Source: Ilex aquifolium (taxonomy: Eukaryota; Streptophyta; Magnoliopsida; Aquifoliales; Aquifoliaceae). Taken from it: a stretch of 64,000 nucleotides of DNA. How positions within the stretch are numbered: the stretch's first letter is position 1; each line of letters begins with the position of its first letter. The notes beneath the pieces were generated by a model. That model did no database searches. It was not told the origin of the DNA and worked only from the letters and a program-made list of their open reading frames with translations. Made by a program: the position numbers and the translations under genes. The stretch lies in contig OX637402.1 in assembly GCA_951799425.1 (NCBI GenBank), positions 8,584,001 through 8,648,000 on the forward strand, in the 5' to 3' direction. Below, piece by piece: positions 46,980-57,249 of this stretch.

Positions 46980-47049
46980 GTACCGGTACATAGTACCGGT
47001 ACGGTACCGTACCGGTATGCCCGAACCAGTAGCTAAACCGTACCGGTAC
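46980..47049. repeat. GTACCGGTAC palindromes in solo LTR 2
   Basis: GTACCGGTAC occurs at 46980-46989, 46993-47002 and 47040-47049, plus a variant near 47009. The position corresponds to the array of solo LTR 1, but with fewer copies. Confidence 0.85.
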
Positions 47050-47407
47050 ACCCGATAAAAGTCGGGATTTTGGTATTTTAAAACACCCTTTTAAGCCTCA
47101 TTTGACCCATTCTTCCATCCCACTCTCACCCCAAACATCTTAGAGCCCTAAGAGAAGAGAAAAGGAGAGAAGAACACAAATATCTTGAGAGAGTTAACCC
47201 TTATAGAGATCAAAACCGAAATTTCTCAAGAACACCATTCTTCTACTCTCTTCTTCTACACTTTCACTACACCCTTACCCACACCTCTTGGAATCCTAGA
47301 GAGAGTCTTAGAAAAGAATAAAGAAGGAGAAAACACAAGATCAAAAGGGAAAAACAAAGGAATTAAGAGTGATTCAAGATCAAACCCTAGATTTCAAGAA
47401 CACCAAG

Positions 47408-48939
47408 GTAGGGGTTTTCTTCCATTCTTTTACATTGAGGCTAGGTTTATTTATATGTATCTCTTAACTCTAAATGTTATATGTATGCTATCCCATCCTT
47501 AATTCTTGCTATTCTTGCAATTGATGCCATGTGGAAAATATTGTGATTGTTGGGTAACCCTTGAATCTCCTTGCTTGCTACCAAACCCTAGTCTTCAAGG
47601 GAAATGTGTTTGTCTCTTGACTTCTCCTTTGTTATTAATTTCAATACATGATTGTTCCTTTGTTTTGAATTCTAAGCTTGATATTCGATACTTGATATTC
47701 TTTATTCTTGGTTCCAAGACTTGAGTGTTCTTTTGGTCTTGATTTCTAAGCTTCAAAATCATTTGTTCTTGATTTTACACCTTGATAGTCGTTTGTTAGT
47801 TATTTTCATACACGATTGTTCCGTTAAATCCTAATTTCTCCGTTGTCCATGACTTTCAAGCTTGGTGTGCCTTTATTCTTTATACTCCAAGCTTAATATT
47901 CATTTGTAATGATTCCAAGGTTTGATTACTCATATGTTCTTGATTTCAAAACTTTAGTGTTTCATATTGAACAACAAAATGGTATTTATGGTGATCTCAT
48001 GTATTTTTCTTAGTTGGTTGTGGAATTGTTACATGTTATATTTTGGGGGTGGAGGTTACCCTAAAGTATGCCACCTACCGAAAGAATGGGGGTGGAGGTT
48101 ACCCTAAAGTATGCCACCTACCGAAATAAGTGTGAGAGGTTCCTTGTAAGGATGCTCACCCCTTCCCAAGAGGTTCCTTGTAAGGATGCTTGGGAAGCAA
48201 AGATGATCTAACGGGGGGTGGAGGTTACCCTAAAGTATGCCACCTACCGAAAGAATGGGGGTGGAGGTTACCCTAAAGTATGCCACCTACCGAAAGAAGT
48301 GTGAGAGGTTCCTTGTAAGGATGCTCACCCCTTCCCAAGAGGTTCCTTGTAAGGATGTTTGGGAAGCAAAGATGATCTAACGGGGGGTGGATGTTACCCT
48401 AAAGTATGCCACCTACCGAAAGAATGGGGGTGGAGGTTACCCTAAAGTATACCACCTACCGAAAGAAGTGTGAGAGGTTCCTTGTAAGGATGCTCACCCC
48501 TTCCCAAGAGGTTCCTTGTAAGGATGCTTGGGAAGCAAAGATGATCTAACGGGGGGTGGAGGTTACCCTAAAGTATGCCACCTATCGAAAGTATGGGGGT
48601 GGAGGTTACCCTAAAGTATGCCACCTACCGAATGAATGGGGGTGGAGGTTACCCTAAAGTATGCCACCTACCGAATGAATTGTTGGAAATAGTGTATGGT
48701 GGACTGGATTATATTTGAAATGATGTGCTAACTGTATAGTGGTTTCACTTATTCATTCAATTACTGCTGTTCCTTAAACTTGAGATCTATTAAATGTCCT
48801 TGTTTTACTTCAAAAGTTATATATGATATTTGTGAAATGAGACCGACTTGTTTTACATGTTTTCTAAACCTTGTTTGAGTTTGAAGGATTTTCCTACAGA
48901 GCTTAGTGCTCACCCCCTACAAACCAACACATTTTTCAG
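47408..48939 (+). other. putative leader intron in solo LTR 2 (1532 bp)
   Basis: CCAAG/GTAGGGG at the start and CATTTTTCAG/GTGATG at the end. The minisatellite lies within this segment and accounts for its extra length relative to solo LTR 1 (1139 bp). Confidence 0.45.
48044..48680. repeat. higher-order minisatellite, 169-bp period
   Basis: Three 169-bp units begin at 48044, 48213 and 48382, followed by a partial unit from 48551. Each full unit has two about 43-bp monomers (GGTGGAGGTTACCCTAAAGT..., ending CACCTACCGAAAG) and one spacer with AGAGGTTCCTTGTAAGGATG twice. The last part is three monomers. Solo LTR 1 has the AGGTTCCTTGTAAGGATGCT pair once only (3737-3800), so the amplification is specific to this copy or subfamily. 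Confidence 0.92.
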
Positions 48940-49255
48940 GTGATGCTGTAAAATAGGATTAGTTAGAAGACGAGGAGGGAGATCCGGAGGGGGATATCTC
49001 GACGGTCCTTCGTTGTATTAGATTGAAGGGTTAATGGATCATGTAAAATATAATCTTTCGTTATTCCGCTGCTAAGTTACGTTTAATTCTTTTGGGATGT
49101 AATTGCCATGATTTGGCTTATTCTTTTGGGATAATGCTATGGACATGATATATGATGAATGAAATTTCTTTATTTATGGAATTTATTTAGTCGCTCTCAT
49201 GTTGTGAATGGTCTTGGATAGTAATGTCGTCCAGGGTGTGTTTTGGGGTGTTACA

Positions 49256-49411
49256 TAATATAAATTCTGCCCACATATACCTTGAGTGAAACAGTCATGA
49301 TAGTCAAAGAGATCTATTCCAAGTGGTATCTGGGAGAATTGGTGTCAAAGCTAGTTTTGGATAGCTAAAACAAGATGAGAATTTTGTTTGACAAATTTCT
49401 TGAGATGTAAT

Positions 49412-49442
<31 letters not shown>

Positions 49443-49725
49443 TTTCTGATGATAATATGTATGAATACTTTTGCATATCGCTCAGGCTTGAAAATAGTTA
49501 TATGTGAATGAACTTAATTCTATTGACATATTGTTGTTTTTGTTGAATTTAGTGAAAGTAATGCAATCAAAATAGCTAAAATAGAGAAGTTTGTAGGTAT
49601 TTTTTTTGAAAACCTTCATGAGACAAAACTCGTCCACTAGGGATTACCAAGGGATTTAAAGGCTTATTGCATAGGATAAATACAATCGTTGTTGCCTATG
49701 AAAATGGTTTTTACTTAATTTTTAG
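49256..49725 (+). other. Athila-type non-coding tail of B, last part
   Basis: Contains a (CA)n microsatellite (49412-49438), then GAGAAGTTTGTAGG, GAAAACCTTCATGAGACAAA and CTCGTCCACTAGGGATTACC. This order matches the minus strand of element A from about 2285 to 480. Resemblance ends near 49720, before the expected purine tract and LTR. Confidence 0.7.
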
Positions 49726-50325
49726 GTTGTGCTTTTAAATCCAAGGCATGAAATTCTGGGCTTTAATTGGATCAGGTTTTATTGCATAAATTTTTAGGAA
49801 TTGGGCATGAAATTGGATCATTAGCTTTTATTTGTGTTGCTATAGGTTAGGAACTATTAGTTGAGTCAAGGATTAGTTTTGTTTTGATTTGTTAAAAGAA
49901 AAAAAAAATTAAAAAGAAGTAGAAAATAGGAATTTTTTAGGAGTTTTGGAGTTCTACCAGTAGAATGTGTATTTACAACCAGTAGTTTCTAAACAGAGAG
50001 TCGTTCTACTAGTATTTCGTGCATCACCTACAGGTAGGTATTGAATCTAAGGCGTTAAAATGAGGGGTTTTTCAAGAATTCCAAGGGTTTTCTTCAAATC
50101 AAAATTTCCCTCTCTCTCTAAAAGCTCTCCATTCTCTCTAGAAACCTTAGAAAATTTCTTCTAAAGCTTGGGCATCAATCAATCCTACGTTCTACGGAGT
50201 TTAATCACAATGATTTTGGGTCAATGACATATCAAGGTATGATGAAACCCTTTCGGTTCAATTTCATCTCGTGGATTTGGTTTTTGATCTCCTTCTTGAG
50301 TGTTGTGGGGGTTGTTTTGTCGGCA
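49726..50325 (+). other. upstream region of PTD-type ORF in remnant C, with palindromes
   Basis: Near-palindromes TTCTACCAGTAGAA (49952-49965), ACCAGTAG, TTCTACTAGTA and CCTACAGGTAGG occur within 90 bp. They are followed by a CT-rich leader-like stretch (50100-50160) and the ORF. C's own LTR (51774 on) has the same CTACCRGTAG motif type. No clear TATA; TTAAAAT near 50057 is weak. Confidence 0.5.
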
Positions 50326-51492
50326 ATGGCTCATAAAAAGATGCCCATAGTGACTACGACTAAGAAGTCAAGGACGGAGAGGCCGATATCTCAGATTTCA
50401 AAAGAACCAAAGAAGAAAAGGCAAAAACTTGACCATTCGACCTATATAGATGCCGATAATGTGATTTGTAAGAGGCAAGTGGATAGACATAGGCTGTTGT
50501 TCTCTAGTACTATACAGTAGATCAGTGAGTGAGGGTTGGAGATATGGTTTTAGGAGGTGAAGGGTTTTGGATTGGCAATGTGTCGGGAGTTCTACAAGGG
50601 ATTCAATGTGGATGACAGTGACTTACAGCTACTTAGAACCACATTGCGGGGGAAGGTCATTGATGTGACACCCACAACTATGGCTAAGATGCTGAACTAT
50701 GTTTGCCCTGAGCTGAACATGATTGATTTACCTCACCCCGATTTCCAGCCCAAGATCTTGTATTAGTATGCTACATTAATGAAAAGAGAGGGCAAGACCT
50801 TCGCTGGGAAGGTGGTTGTGGGTAGTCTGAGAGGAGTACCACTTGGCCAACAAGGTCTTACACTACACAGTGTACCTGAAAGGATCGGAGAAAGTGCCAA
50901 TTGTGGATAAGCTATCCTTGGTTTATGAGTTCATGGAAAGCTCTCGCATTGACATAGCATTGATGATATGGCAGGCTATACAAGAGTTTGCAGCCACCAT
51001 GAAGCCGAAGGTGAACATGCCTTTCGCTCACATGGTGACTAGGATGTCTGTGAAGGTCAAGGTTAAGCAGATAGTTGATGATGTATTATGGCCTACTGAG
51101 ATAGGATCCATTGGTTGCCAGAGCAAAAGTAAGAGTGCCATAATGTCTAGGGGACTAGAGTCAGAGAGGATACCATTTCCATCGCCCCTACAGCTACTAC
51201 CACTTTAGATTCACCTATTACTAATGCTACTGCCATTGCTATACCACCACCATCCACCTCTGGAATGACACTGAATCAGAGTCTGTAGAGACTGCTAGAG
51301 CATACTTTTCCTAGTCAGTCCATTCCGCCGGTTCCTTCTAGACCCCAGACATCTTTTGCTCAGGAGGATGTGGTGCTTGATGTGGAGGAAAGCGATGGTG
51401 AGGCTAAGGATGATGAGGTTGGGGGAGAGGACAATGAAGACGGAGATGAGGAGGAGAATGCAGCTGATGGGAGTGATGATGCTGTGGCTTGA
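50326..51492 (+). pseudogene. PTD-type ORF of remnant C (degenerate)
   Basis: Starts MAHKKMPIVTTTKKS with a basic KKKRQK stretch that may be a nuclear signal. Three in-frame stops follow at 50518-50560. The domain then continues: FGLAMCREFYKGFNVDD, TLRGKVIDVTPTTMAKML and NMPFAHMVTRM. This follows the order of the element A ORF at 6109-7032 (REFYSN, VRGVVFQVTPATIAEFF, LPYAMLVSQL). A frameshift lies near 50840. A very acidic tail (EESDGEAKDDEVGGED and on) ends with a TGA at 51490-51492. Confidence 0.72.
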
Positions 51493-51773
51493 TAATTTTT
51501 TTTTTCAATTTTAGGGTTATGTATTTTGTATAGCATAGGTAGAAGAAACTCTAGGACTAGGCTATAGATTCTTTGAGTCAACGTAAGTAAAATCAATGAC
51601 TTAAAATTAATAGAACACATCTTTTGAATTATGTGCCTTGTATTCTTTTCAATTTATGCTTTGTGATTTGATCCCTTGGTTATGTTATTCTTGCCATGGA
51701 TGTTTGTAAGTTTGTTTTTCTTGTTTCTTAGTTTTGATGTTTTCTAGAGACTAGAAAAGCCTAAGCAGGGGAA
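51493..51773 (+). other. 3' untranslated tail and polypurine tract of C
   Basis: After the ORF there is AT-rich sequence with GACTAGAAAAGCCTAAG and the purine tract AGCAGGGGAA (51764-51773). Element A has the same layout (GGGACTAGTAAAGTTTAAG before its tract). It marks the start of C's 3' LTR. Confidence 0.68.
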
Positions 51774-52314
51774 TGTTGAGTGCCCAATATTGTATCATTT
51801 TATAGCTTAACATATTCAGTTTAGGCTTACTAACAAATTAACTTGCTTCACTTAGTGCATATTGCGTCTTATGCTTTTATTTATGTGTTTGTAGGTAGTT
51901 TAGGTATAACAGTGACGATTAAGCATTAATAGGATGGCAAGGGACAAGTTGGGATTGAGTTTTCTCGAGAGAAGATGAAGCCAGAAGCCTTGGAAGTTAT
52001 TTTGGAATAAAAGAGAAGTTCTACCAGTAGGAAGGCAAAAAAATGAAGGTTATATCGGTAGTATGTCAGTTCTACTAGTAGCTTGAGCTATAGAAGATTA
52101 GTGTAGAAGTCCTACTGGTAGGTGAAGGATGTTCTATTGGTAGGAAAACTTACAGAAGTTTATACATTTTGTCATCAAATAAGTTCTATCGGTAGATGGT
52201 AGATGTTATACTGACAAGAAATGTCCCAGCACTTTTTCAAAAGAAGTCCTATCAGTAGGAAAATCCATAGAAGTTTCAGAGATTTTATTAGAACAAAGTT
52301 CTACCGATAGGTTT
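51774..52314 (+). mobile_element. 3' LTR of remnant C, first part (split by T4)
   Basis: Begins TGTTGAGTGCCCAA right after the purine tract. It holds at least seven near-palindromic CTACCAGTAG-type motifs between 52018 and 52310, some decayed (CTATCGGTAG, CTACCGATAG). T4 entered at the last one (GGTTT duplication at 52310-52314). The LTR resumes at 63118. Confidence 0.7.
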
Positions 52315-52753
52315 TGTAAAACTCGGGAAAATTTAACTTTTTATGAAAAAGAGCAAAACGGTAATTAGTCGCTATGGTACGGGTTGAAAACCCAAAATTT
52401 TCTAGAACTCATGACAAAACGGACATCGCCATTGGATTCATCTCACGAAATCTAGTTACACAGTCAATTTTCGTTGAATTCCGAGATAGTTGATTTTTTT
52501 GCTGTTTAAAATGCGATCGGGTGTCGCGTGACCAAAATAAACGCGATCGGATTTTAATTGCGAAATACAAAAAATAATTTAAAGTTAGTTCAAATAAAAT
52601 ATATTGAACTTAAAATGGGATGATATTTATTTGATTCGGGATAAAACCGGATCAAGAAAAGATGGGACGTGTGGCGCTTTGTGGGCCAAGTATCCAAGGG
52701 GTATAAAAAGGGGAAAAAATCATATTTTCCCCCATTTTGGTTGCTGATTTTCG

Positions 52754-52804
52754 ATAGAGAGAGAGAGAGAGAGAGAGAGTGAGAGAGAGAGAGAGAGAGA
52801 GAGA
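52754..52804. repeat. (GA)n microsatellite in T4 leader
   Basis: About 50 bp of GA repeat with few interruptions, 45 bp downstream of the TATA box. The 3' LTR has only about 20 bp of interrupted GA at the same place (61060-61083), so it expanded or shrank after insertion. Confidence 0.9.
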
Positions 52805-53510
52805 AAGAAGAGAGGGAAATTCAAGGGTTTTCCTCCTCCTTGCGATCTAGGGCCAACCGTTCGTCGAAACGCTTCGGGCCAAGAACTAAAGTTGATCTAC
52901 ACGACAAGAGCTACGTCTACGTACCAAAAGTCATAGATTTTGCCAAAGTCTCAAGAGCGAGATTTTTGGAAATCAAGGTTGGAGGCTTGAATTGGGTTTT
53001 GGGGAGTTTCAACCACTCGTATTACGGTTCAAGAGGTAGGGTTCTTCTCCTAACTAGGTTTATTTTCAACCAAGAGTTTCGTATGAAATGAGTAGCATGA
53101 TTTGAGATGAAATCTCTTGTCTAAATGTATTTCTAGTGTAATTAGAGTATGAGAAATGGTATGAGAATGAATAAAACCAATTTTTCATGAATTGAGTTTG
53201 TTGAGAATTGCTCATTGGGTGATTTCATGGGAATGTGATAAATTGTGCATGATTATGTGTTTACATGATTTTGTGTCTTTTGGGTGTTTGATAAATGCCT
53301 ATGATTGATTAAGTATATAATTCGAATGAATTGATATAACATGCTTTGTGATGATAATTGGAATGTAATTGTATGCTTTATGATATAAGTTACATTGAGG
53401 ATTTGAAAATGTTCATGTTGTTCTCAAGACATTATGAACATGATGTCATAATTGCAATTGAAAACTTGTTGCATAATGATACGAAATGCCATGATTCATT
53501 GTATTTGCAT

Positions 53511-54241
53511 TAGGCCTGTCAAAGTCCAACACGACACGATTAACTGATACGAATCGACACGAATTAAGTGGGTTTGGGTGAGACCTTAACGAGTTCGGGT
53601 GGTAAACGGGTCGTTCGGGTGAGACCTGCCAACCCGTTTATCACCCGTTTACCCATTTAAAAAATTTAATATAATAATAAATTAATAATTATTTTAAAAA
53701 ATTTAGTCAAAATTAAAATATTATATACAAATATATGGTAAATGAGTAAAGAAAAATCTTAATTCAAATAAAAAAAAAACAGTGAAAAGGCCTTTGAATA
53801 TCTACACAGTGAAAAGGCATTTGAATATCTTAATGAAGCTTCTTGTGGGTTTGCACAGTGAAAGCTTTTGGCTTGAATCCCACATCGATAAATTTAAATG
53901 AAGGAGACCTCCCATGCCTATAAAAGGCTGCAACCCCTTTCTTTAGTCATTCAACCTTCTCATTTGCTTTTGCAAATGGCATCCAACTGGAAATTTTTAA
54001 TTAAGAGAGTACAATTGTTGTGGGTAATTAATGGAGTTTAAAATTTTAATAGAATAATTTTAATAAAATTAAACGGGTTAAATGAGTCGTGTCGTGTTAC
54101 TCGTTTAGTAAACGGTTCATGTTTGTGTTGAACTTTTTCACCCGTTTATTAAACGTGTCGTGTATGAGTTTATATGTTTTTCACCCGTCACCTGTTTAAC
54201 CCAACACGTAACTGTTTAACCCGACACGTTTGACATCCCTA
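53511..54241. mobile_element. hAT-type MITE, 731 bp
   Basis: Terminal inverted repeats TAGGCCTGTCAAA and TTTGACATCCCTA match at 11 of 13 positions. The 8-bp duplication ATTTGCAT stands at 53503-53510 and 54242-54249, and the sister LTR shows the empty site with one ATTTGCAT at 61718-61725. Subterminal CCCGTTTA/AACGGGT and CGACACG motifs recur near both ends. No transposase. An 8-bp duplication with TAGGG...TGTCAAA termini is typical of non-autonomous hAT elements. Confidence 0.93.
53877..53926 (+). promoter_or_regulatory. snRNA-type promoter (USE plus TATA) inside the MITE
   Basis: ATCCCACATCG (53877-53887) matches the plant snRNA upstream sequence element. TATAAAAG (53919-53926) follows after 31 bp, the longer spacing associated with RNA polymerase II snRNA genes rather than the shorter polymerase III spacing. 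A start near 53950 would be expected. Downstream sequence does not look like any U snRNA I recognise. A 24-bp direct repeat (CAGTGAAAAGGC...; 53780 and 53807) lies upstream. Confidence 0.55.
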
Positions 54242-55164
54242 ATTTGCATATTCATGGGAAGCATCACATTTGTGGACATTTGAATTTAGTGTGTGTGTGT
54301 GTGCATGGTTTTGATCAATCACCATCCTTGGTGGCTTGATGTGTGGGCTCAAAAAAGTTGAGTCAAGACTCGACTGAGTCGTATGGGTTACATTGAAAAT
54401 AGGGTCGGGGTTAGGAAGAAGGGCTAGATTATGCATCGGGTGCAGGACCTGGTGATTTGGATATGCACTCTGTTGGTATTGAGTGCATAAAGGGTGTCGA
54501 CTTATGCAGAGCTATTGGTGGAAGTCCATAGAGGCCATGTCAGTTGGGAACCCGTTGGTGGAAGTCCATAAATACCCACCCCAAGAAAGTCCCGGGATTT
54601 ATAAATTCTAATTGGATGTGTAACATCAATAGTGGGGGATTGAAATGCTCGGATGCATACCCAAGGCATTGCATGTGGTATAAGAGCTGGTAGAGGGCTC
54701 GGGTTGCATTGCATGTGTGAGTCTCACCTCATATCATGGCATAGCATTGTGACATTCATTTCTTGAAGTTGTATGTTCTTGGATGAATGCTTGTTGATTG
54801 TTGAATTGCTTGTGATCATTTCATATACATCTGGGTTGGGTGGTAGGCTCATTAGGAGATACCCTATTGAGTGTGGCTTACCTTTTATGGGGACAATATT
54901 TCAGGTGTAGGACAAGCGTTGGTGGACGGCTCTCACATGGGCCCTCGTGGATGAAGAAATACGAGTTGTGGCTTTAAATTACATTTTTGTAAAACAATCG
55001 TGTAATTAGTTTTGGACTTGTAATGTTTTATAAAGGATTGTATAGTGAACTCATTGGGAGCATATTTTGAGTATATTTTGATGTTAAATGAGTTTGGCTG
55101 AGCTTTGTATGTGATTGGATGAGTTGAAATTGAAAAAGGATGAATTAGGGGAAAACTGGGCCCT

Positions 55165-55345
55165 ACTACCGGTAGCACGTTGATTAGCTACAGGTAGCAC
55201 GATTCCAATGGGCTCAGCTATCGGTAGAAGGTCTTGAGCTACCGGTAACTCGCGGGCAGTGGGCTCAGCTACCGATAGCTAGGTTCATAGCTACTGGTAG
55301 CTCGCTGGCAAATGGCTCAGCTATCGGTAGAAAGTATAAGAGCTA
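55165..55345. repeat. CTACCGGTAG-type palindrome array in T4 5' LTR
   Basis: CTACCGGTAG and decayed forms (CTATCGGTAG, CTACTGGTAG, CTATCAGTAG) recur with spacers holding GGGCTCAG. The array of the 3' LTR (62622-62790) keeps several perfect copies. Confidence 0.85.
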
Positions 55346-55688
55346 TCAGTAGCTCCTCCAAAATTTTCAAAAAAAAAAATTAAAAAAACTTTGCCAAGCC
55401 TTTGGGTCATGAGCCTTTTTGTTCAAGGGATGTAAATGGAGTAATATTGATGGTAAATTGATGGATATGGGACCTTGGAACAGTCATGTAATTATATGTA
55501 TACAGGTTATGTGTTTGGGAGTGCTCCGGTACAAGGGAGACTCTGTCCAAACTCTGTGTTGGTTATGATCCCGGTGAAGGGGATGTGATGACATAGTGTC
55601 GGGTCATATGGCATACACAGGCATTCCACGGGTTGATGGGTAATCAACTGGTTGAAAAAGGACCCCCAGATTTAGGGGCATCACAACT

Positions 55689-55706
55689 TGGTATCAGAGC
55701 CTAGGT
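55689..55706 (+). other. T4 primer-binding site (tRNA-iMet)
   Basis: TGGTATCAGAGCCTAGGT, 3 nt after the LTR end CATCACA. Confidence 0.92.
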
Positions 55707-56040
55707 TTTCGATTTAACTAGGACTTTTAGGGCATGGGTCTAGACCATTGCATCCATTGTGCATTACATGTTATGTGCTCTAAATGCTCCATGTTGTGTG
55801 TTAGGTGTTATGTGAATAATATGCATGATTAAATGTATATGGAAAGGAGACACTAGGGTTAGAGAACATAAACTTGGGGGTCCGAAAGAGAAGGAACGAG
55901 ACGGTTCATGGTAAAGATGTCTACTAGTGGGTGGCACACGCTCTACTAGTGAGACAAGGAGAGAAATCTCAGTGTTTCGACTTTGATCCCTACCTTGGGA
56001 TGCTAAGTTAGTACTCTATTGCTATTTGACATGTGTGTAG

Positions 56041-57240
56041 ATGAAAAATAAAGGAAGGGGACACCGGAACGGCTGAGAAGGTGGGCGGAACAACTACCAA
56101 CCACCATTGGCCTTTGACCAACAACCTTCATGGAGGCTATAGGCACAATGGCGCCTACCTTTACACAAGCTAGTGCCAACGTGGGCCAAGGCGCCTCGAG
56201 TAACCTCCAAAAGTTTAAGACACACAAGCAACCGACTTTCATGGGAGGGGCGGATCCGATGGTGGCTGATCATTGGTTCCAACAAGTTGATAAGATCTTA
56301 GAGGCGATGGAGATCACGTCTGATGCCACTAAGATAAGGTTAGCTGCGTTTCAGCTTGAGGGAGAGGCCCATCTATGGTGGGATTGGGCAAAGGCCTCGA
56401 AGAACCTAGAGACAATGACATGGGGAGAGTTCCGAGAGCTCTTTATGGGCAAGTACTTTCCGTCGGCTGTTCGACAAGTGAAAGCCCAAAAATTCTTGGA
56501 TTTGAATCAAGGGAATATGACAGTGATGGAATTCGTGGCTAAGTTCACTGAGTTAGCCCCATTTTTTCAATGATTATATGGCCATAGACTTGGCAAAAGT
56601 GAGGAGATTTGAGGATGATTTGAAGTTGTCCATTCAGGGGAAGATTGTGGGCCACCGCCTACAAGATTTGGACTAAATGGTCGAGATGGCCATGGCCATT
56701 GAGAGAGAGGTGGAAGACAAAGGGGCATCTGGGGGGCGGGTGCTAAGGACAAGAAGAAGGAGGGTCAATCCTCTTCTTCTAGTTCAGGGAAGAAGCAAAA
56801 GACTTCTACCCCACAAGGGTATCAAGGACAAGGCCACAACTATCAAGGCCAAGGCCAAGGTCAATCCTCCCAAGGCGGGAGAAACTTCAGGGCTTCCTAC
56901 TAGGCAAGCCAGAGGACTTGTTTCATATGCCACCAACGAGGCCACATGAAGCAGGATTGTCCTCAGAGGCAGGGATCCCAAAGCTATGGGGCATCTTAGT
57001 CCTAGTCGTCTGTGGGGCATCCACAAACTTTCTACATTCCTCCCTACCCTATCATAGGCTAGGGAAGTCAGTTTTAGTTCCAGGGTACTGCACATGCCCC
57101 TACCACTTCACGAGCGAGGACTTCACAATCAGACCAGATGGGTTAGGGCATGGGCCGAGGTCGAGGATATGGCTTATAGACCGGGACCTTAGGGACCTAG
57201 GGCGAGTCTACACCATCACTAATCAAACTGAGACGGTGGA
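56041..57240 (+). pseudogene. gag of T4 (degenerate)
   Basis: Starts MKNKGRG in the GTAGATG context shared with T1 and T2, with a stop and a frameshift soon after. The capsid-like core is readable at 56130-56573 ([30 protein letters not shown]). A frameshift at PFFQ (56570) follows. The zinc knuckle CFICHQRGHMKQDC near 56920-56965 keeps all four ligands, in another frame. The linker has several more TAGs. Confidence 0.88.
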
Positions 57241-57249
57241 TTAGTTAGT

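Larger units (their letters stand above)
46487..49255 (+). mobile_element. solo LTR 2, TGTAACACCCC family, 2769 bp
   Basis: Ends TGTAACACCCCGCATTTT and GTGTTTTGGGGTGTTACA, flanked by TAATA at 46482-46486 and 49256-49260. Collinear with solo LTR 1 at both ends and at the intron-like sites. It is longer because of a minisatellite at 48044-48680. Confidence 0.93.
53036..54904 (+). other. putative leader intron in T4 5' LTR, carrying the MITE
   Basis: CAAGAG/GTAGGG to ATATTTCAG/GTGTAGG; about 1130 bp without the MITE. An insertion here would be removed from the transcript if the intron is real, which may explain why it was tolerated. Confidence 0.45.
52315..55685 (+). mobile_element. 5' LTR of T4 with inserted MITE
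   Basis: Begins TGTAAAACTCGGG and ends GGGCATCACA. TATAAAAA lies at 52702-52709, followed by a GA microsatellite, a donor-like GTAGG at 53036 and an acceptor-like TTTCAG ending at 54904. The 3' LTR lacks the MITE. Confidence 0.94.

Noticed and set aside
48044..48680. Possible CRISPR-like array
   Set aside because: Repeats and spacers are all repeated as a composite unit, there are no unique spacers and no cas genes, and the DNA is eukaryotic.
53877..53887. A true U1-U6 snRNA gene in the MITE
   Set aside because: Sequence downstream of the TATA box does not begin like any U snRNA I recognise; only the promoter pattern is supported.
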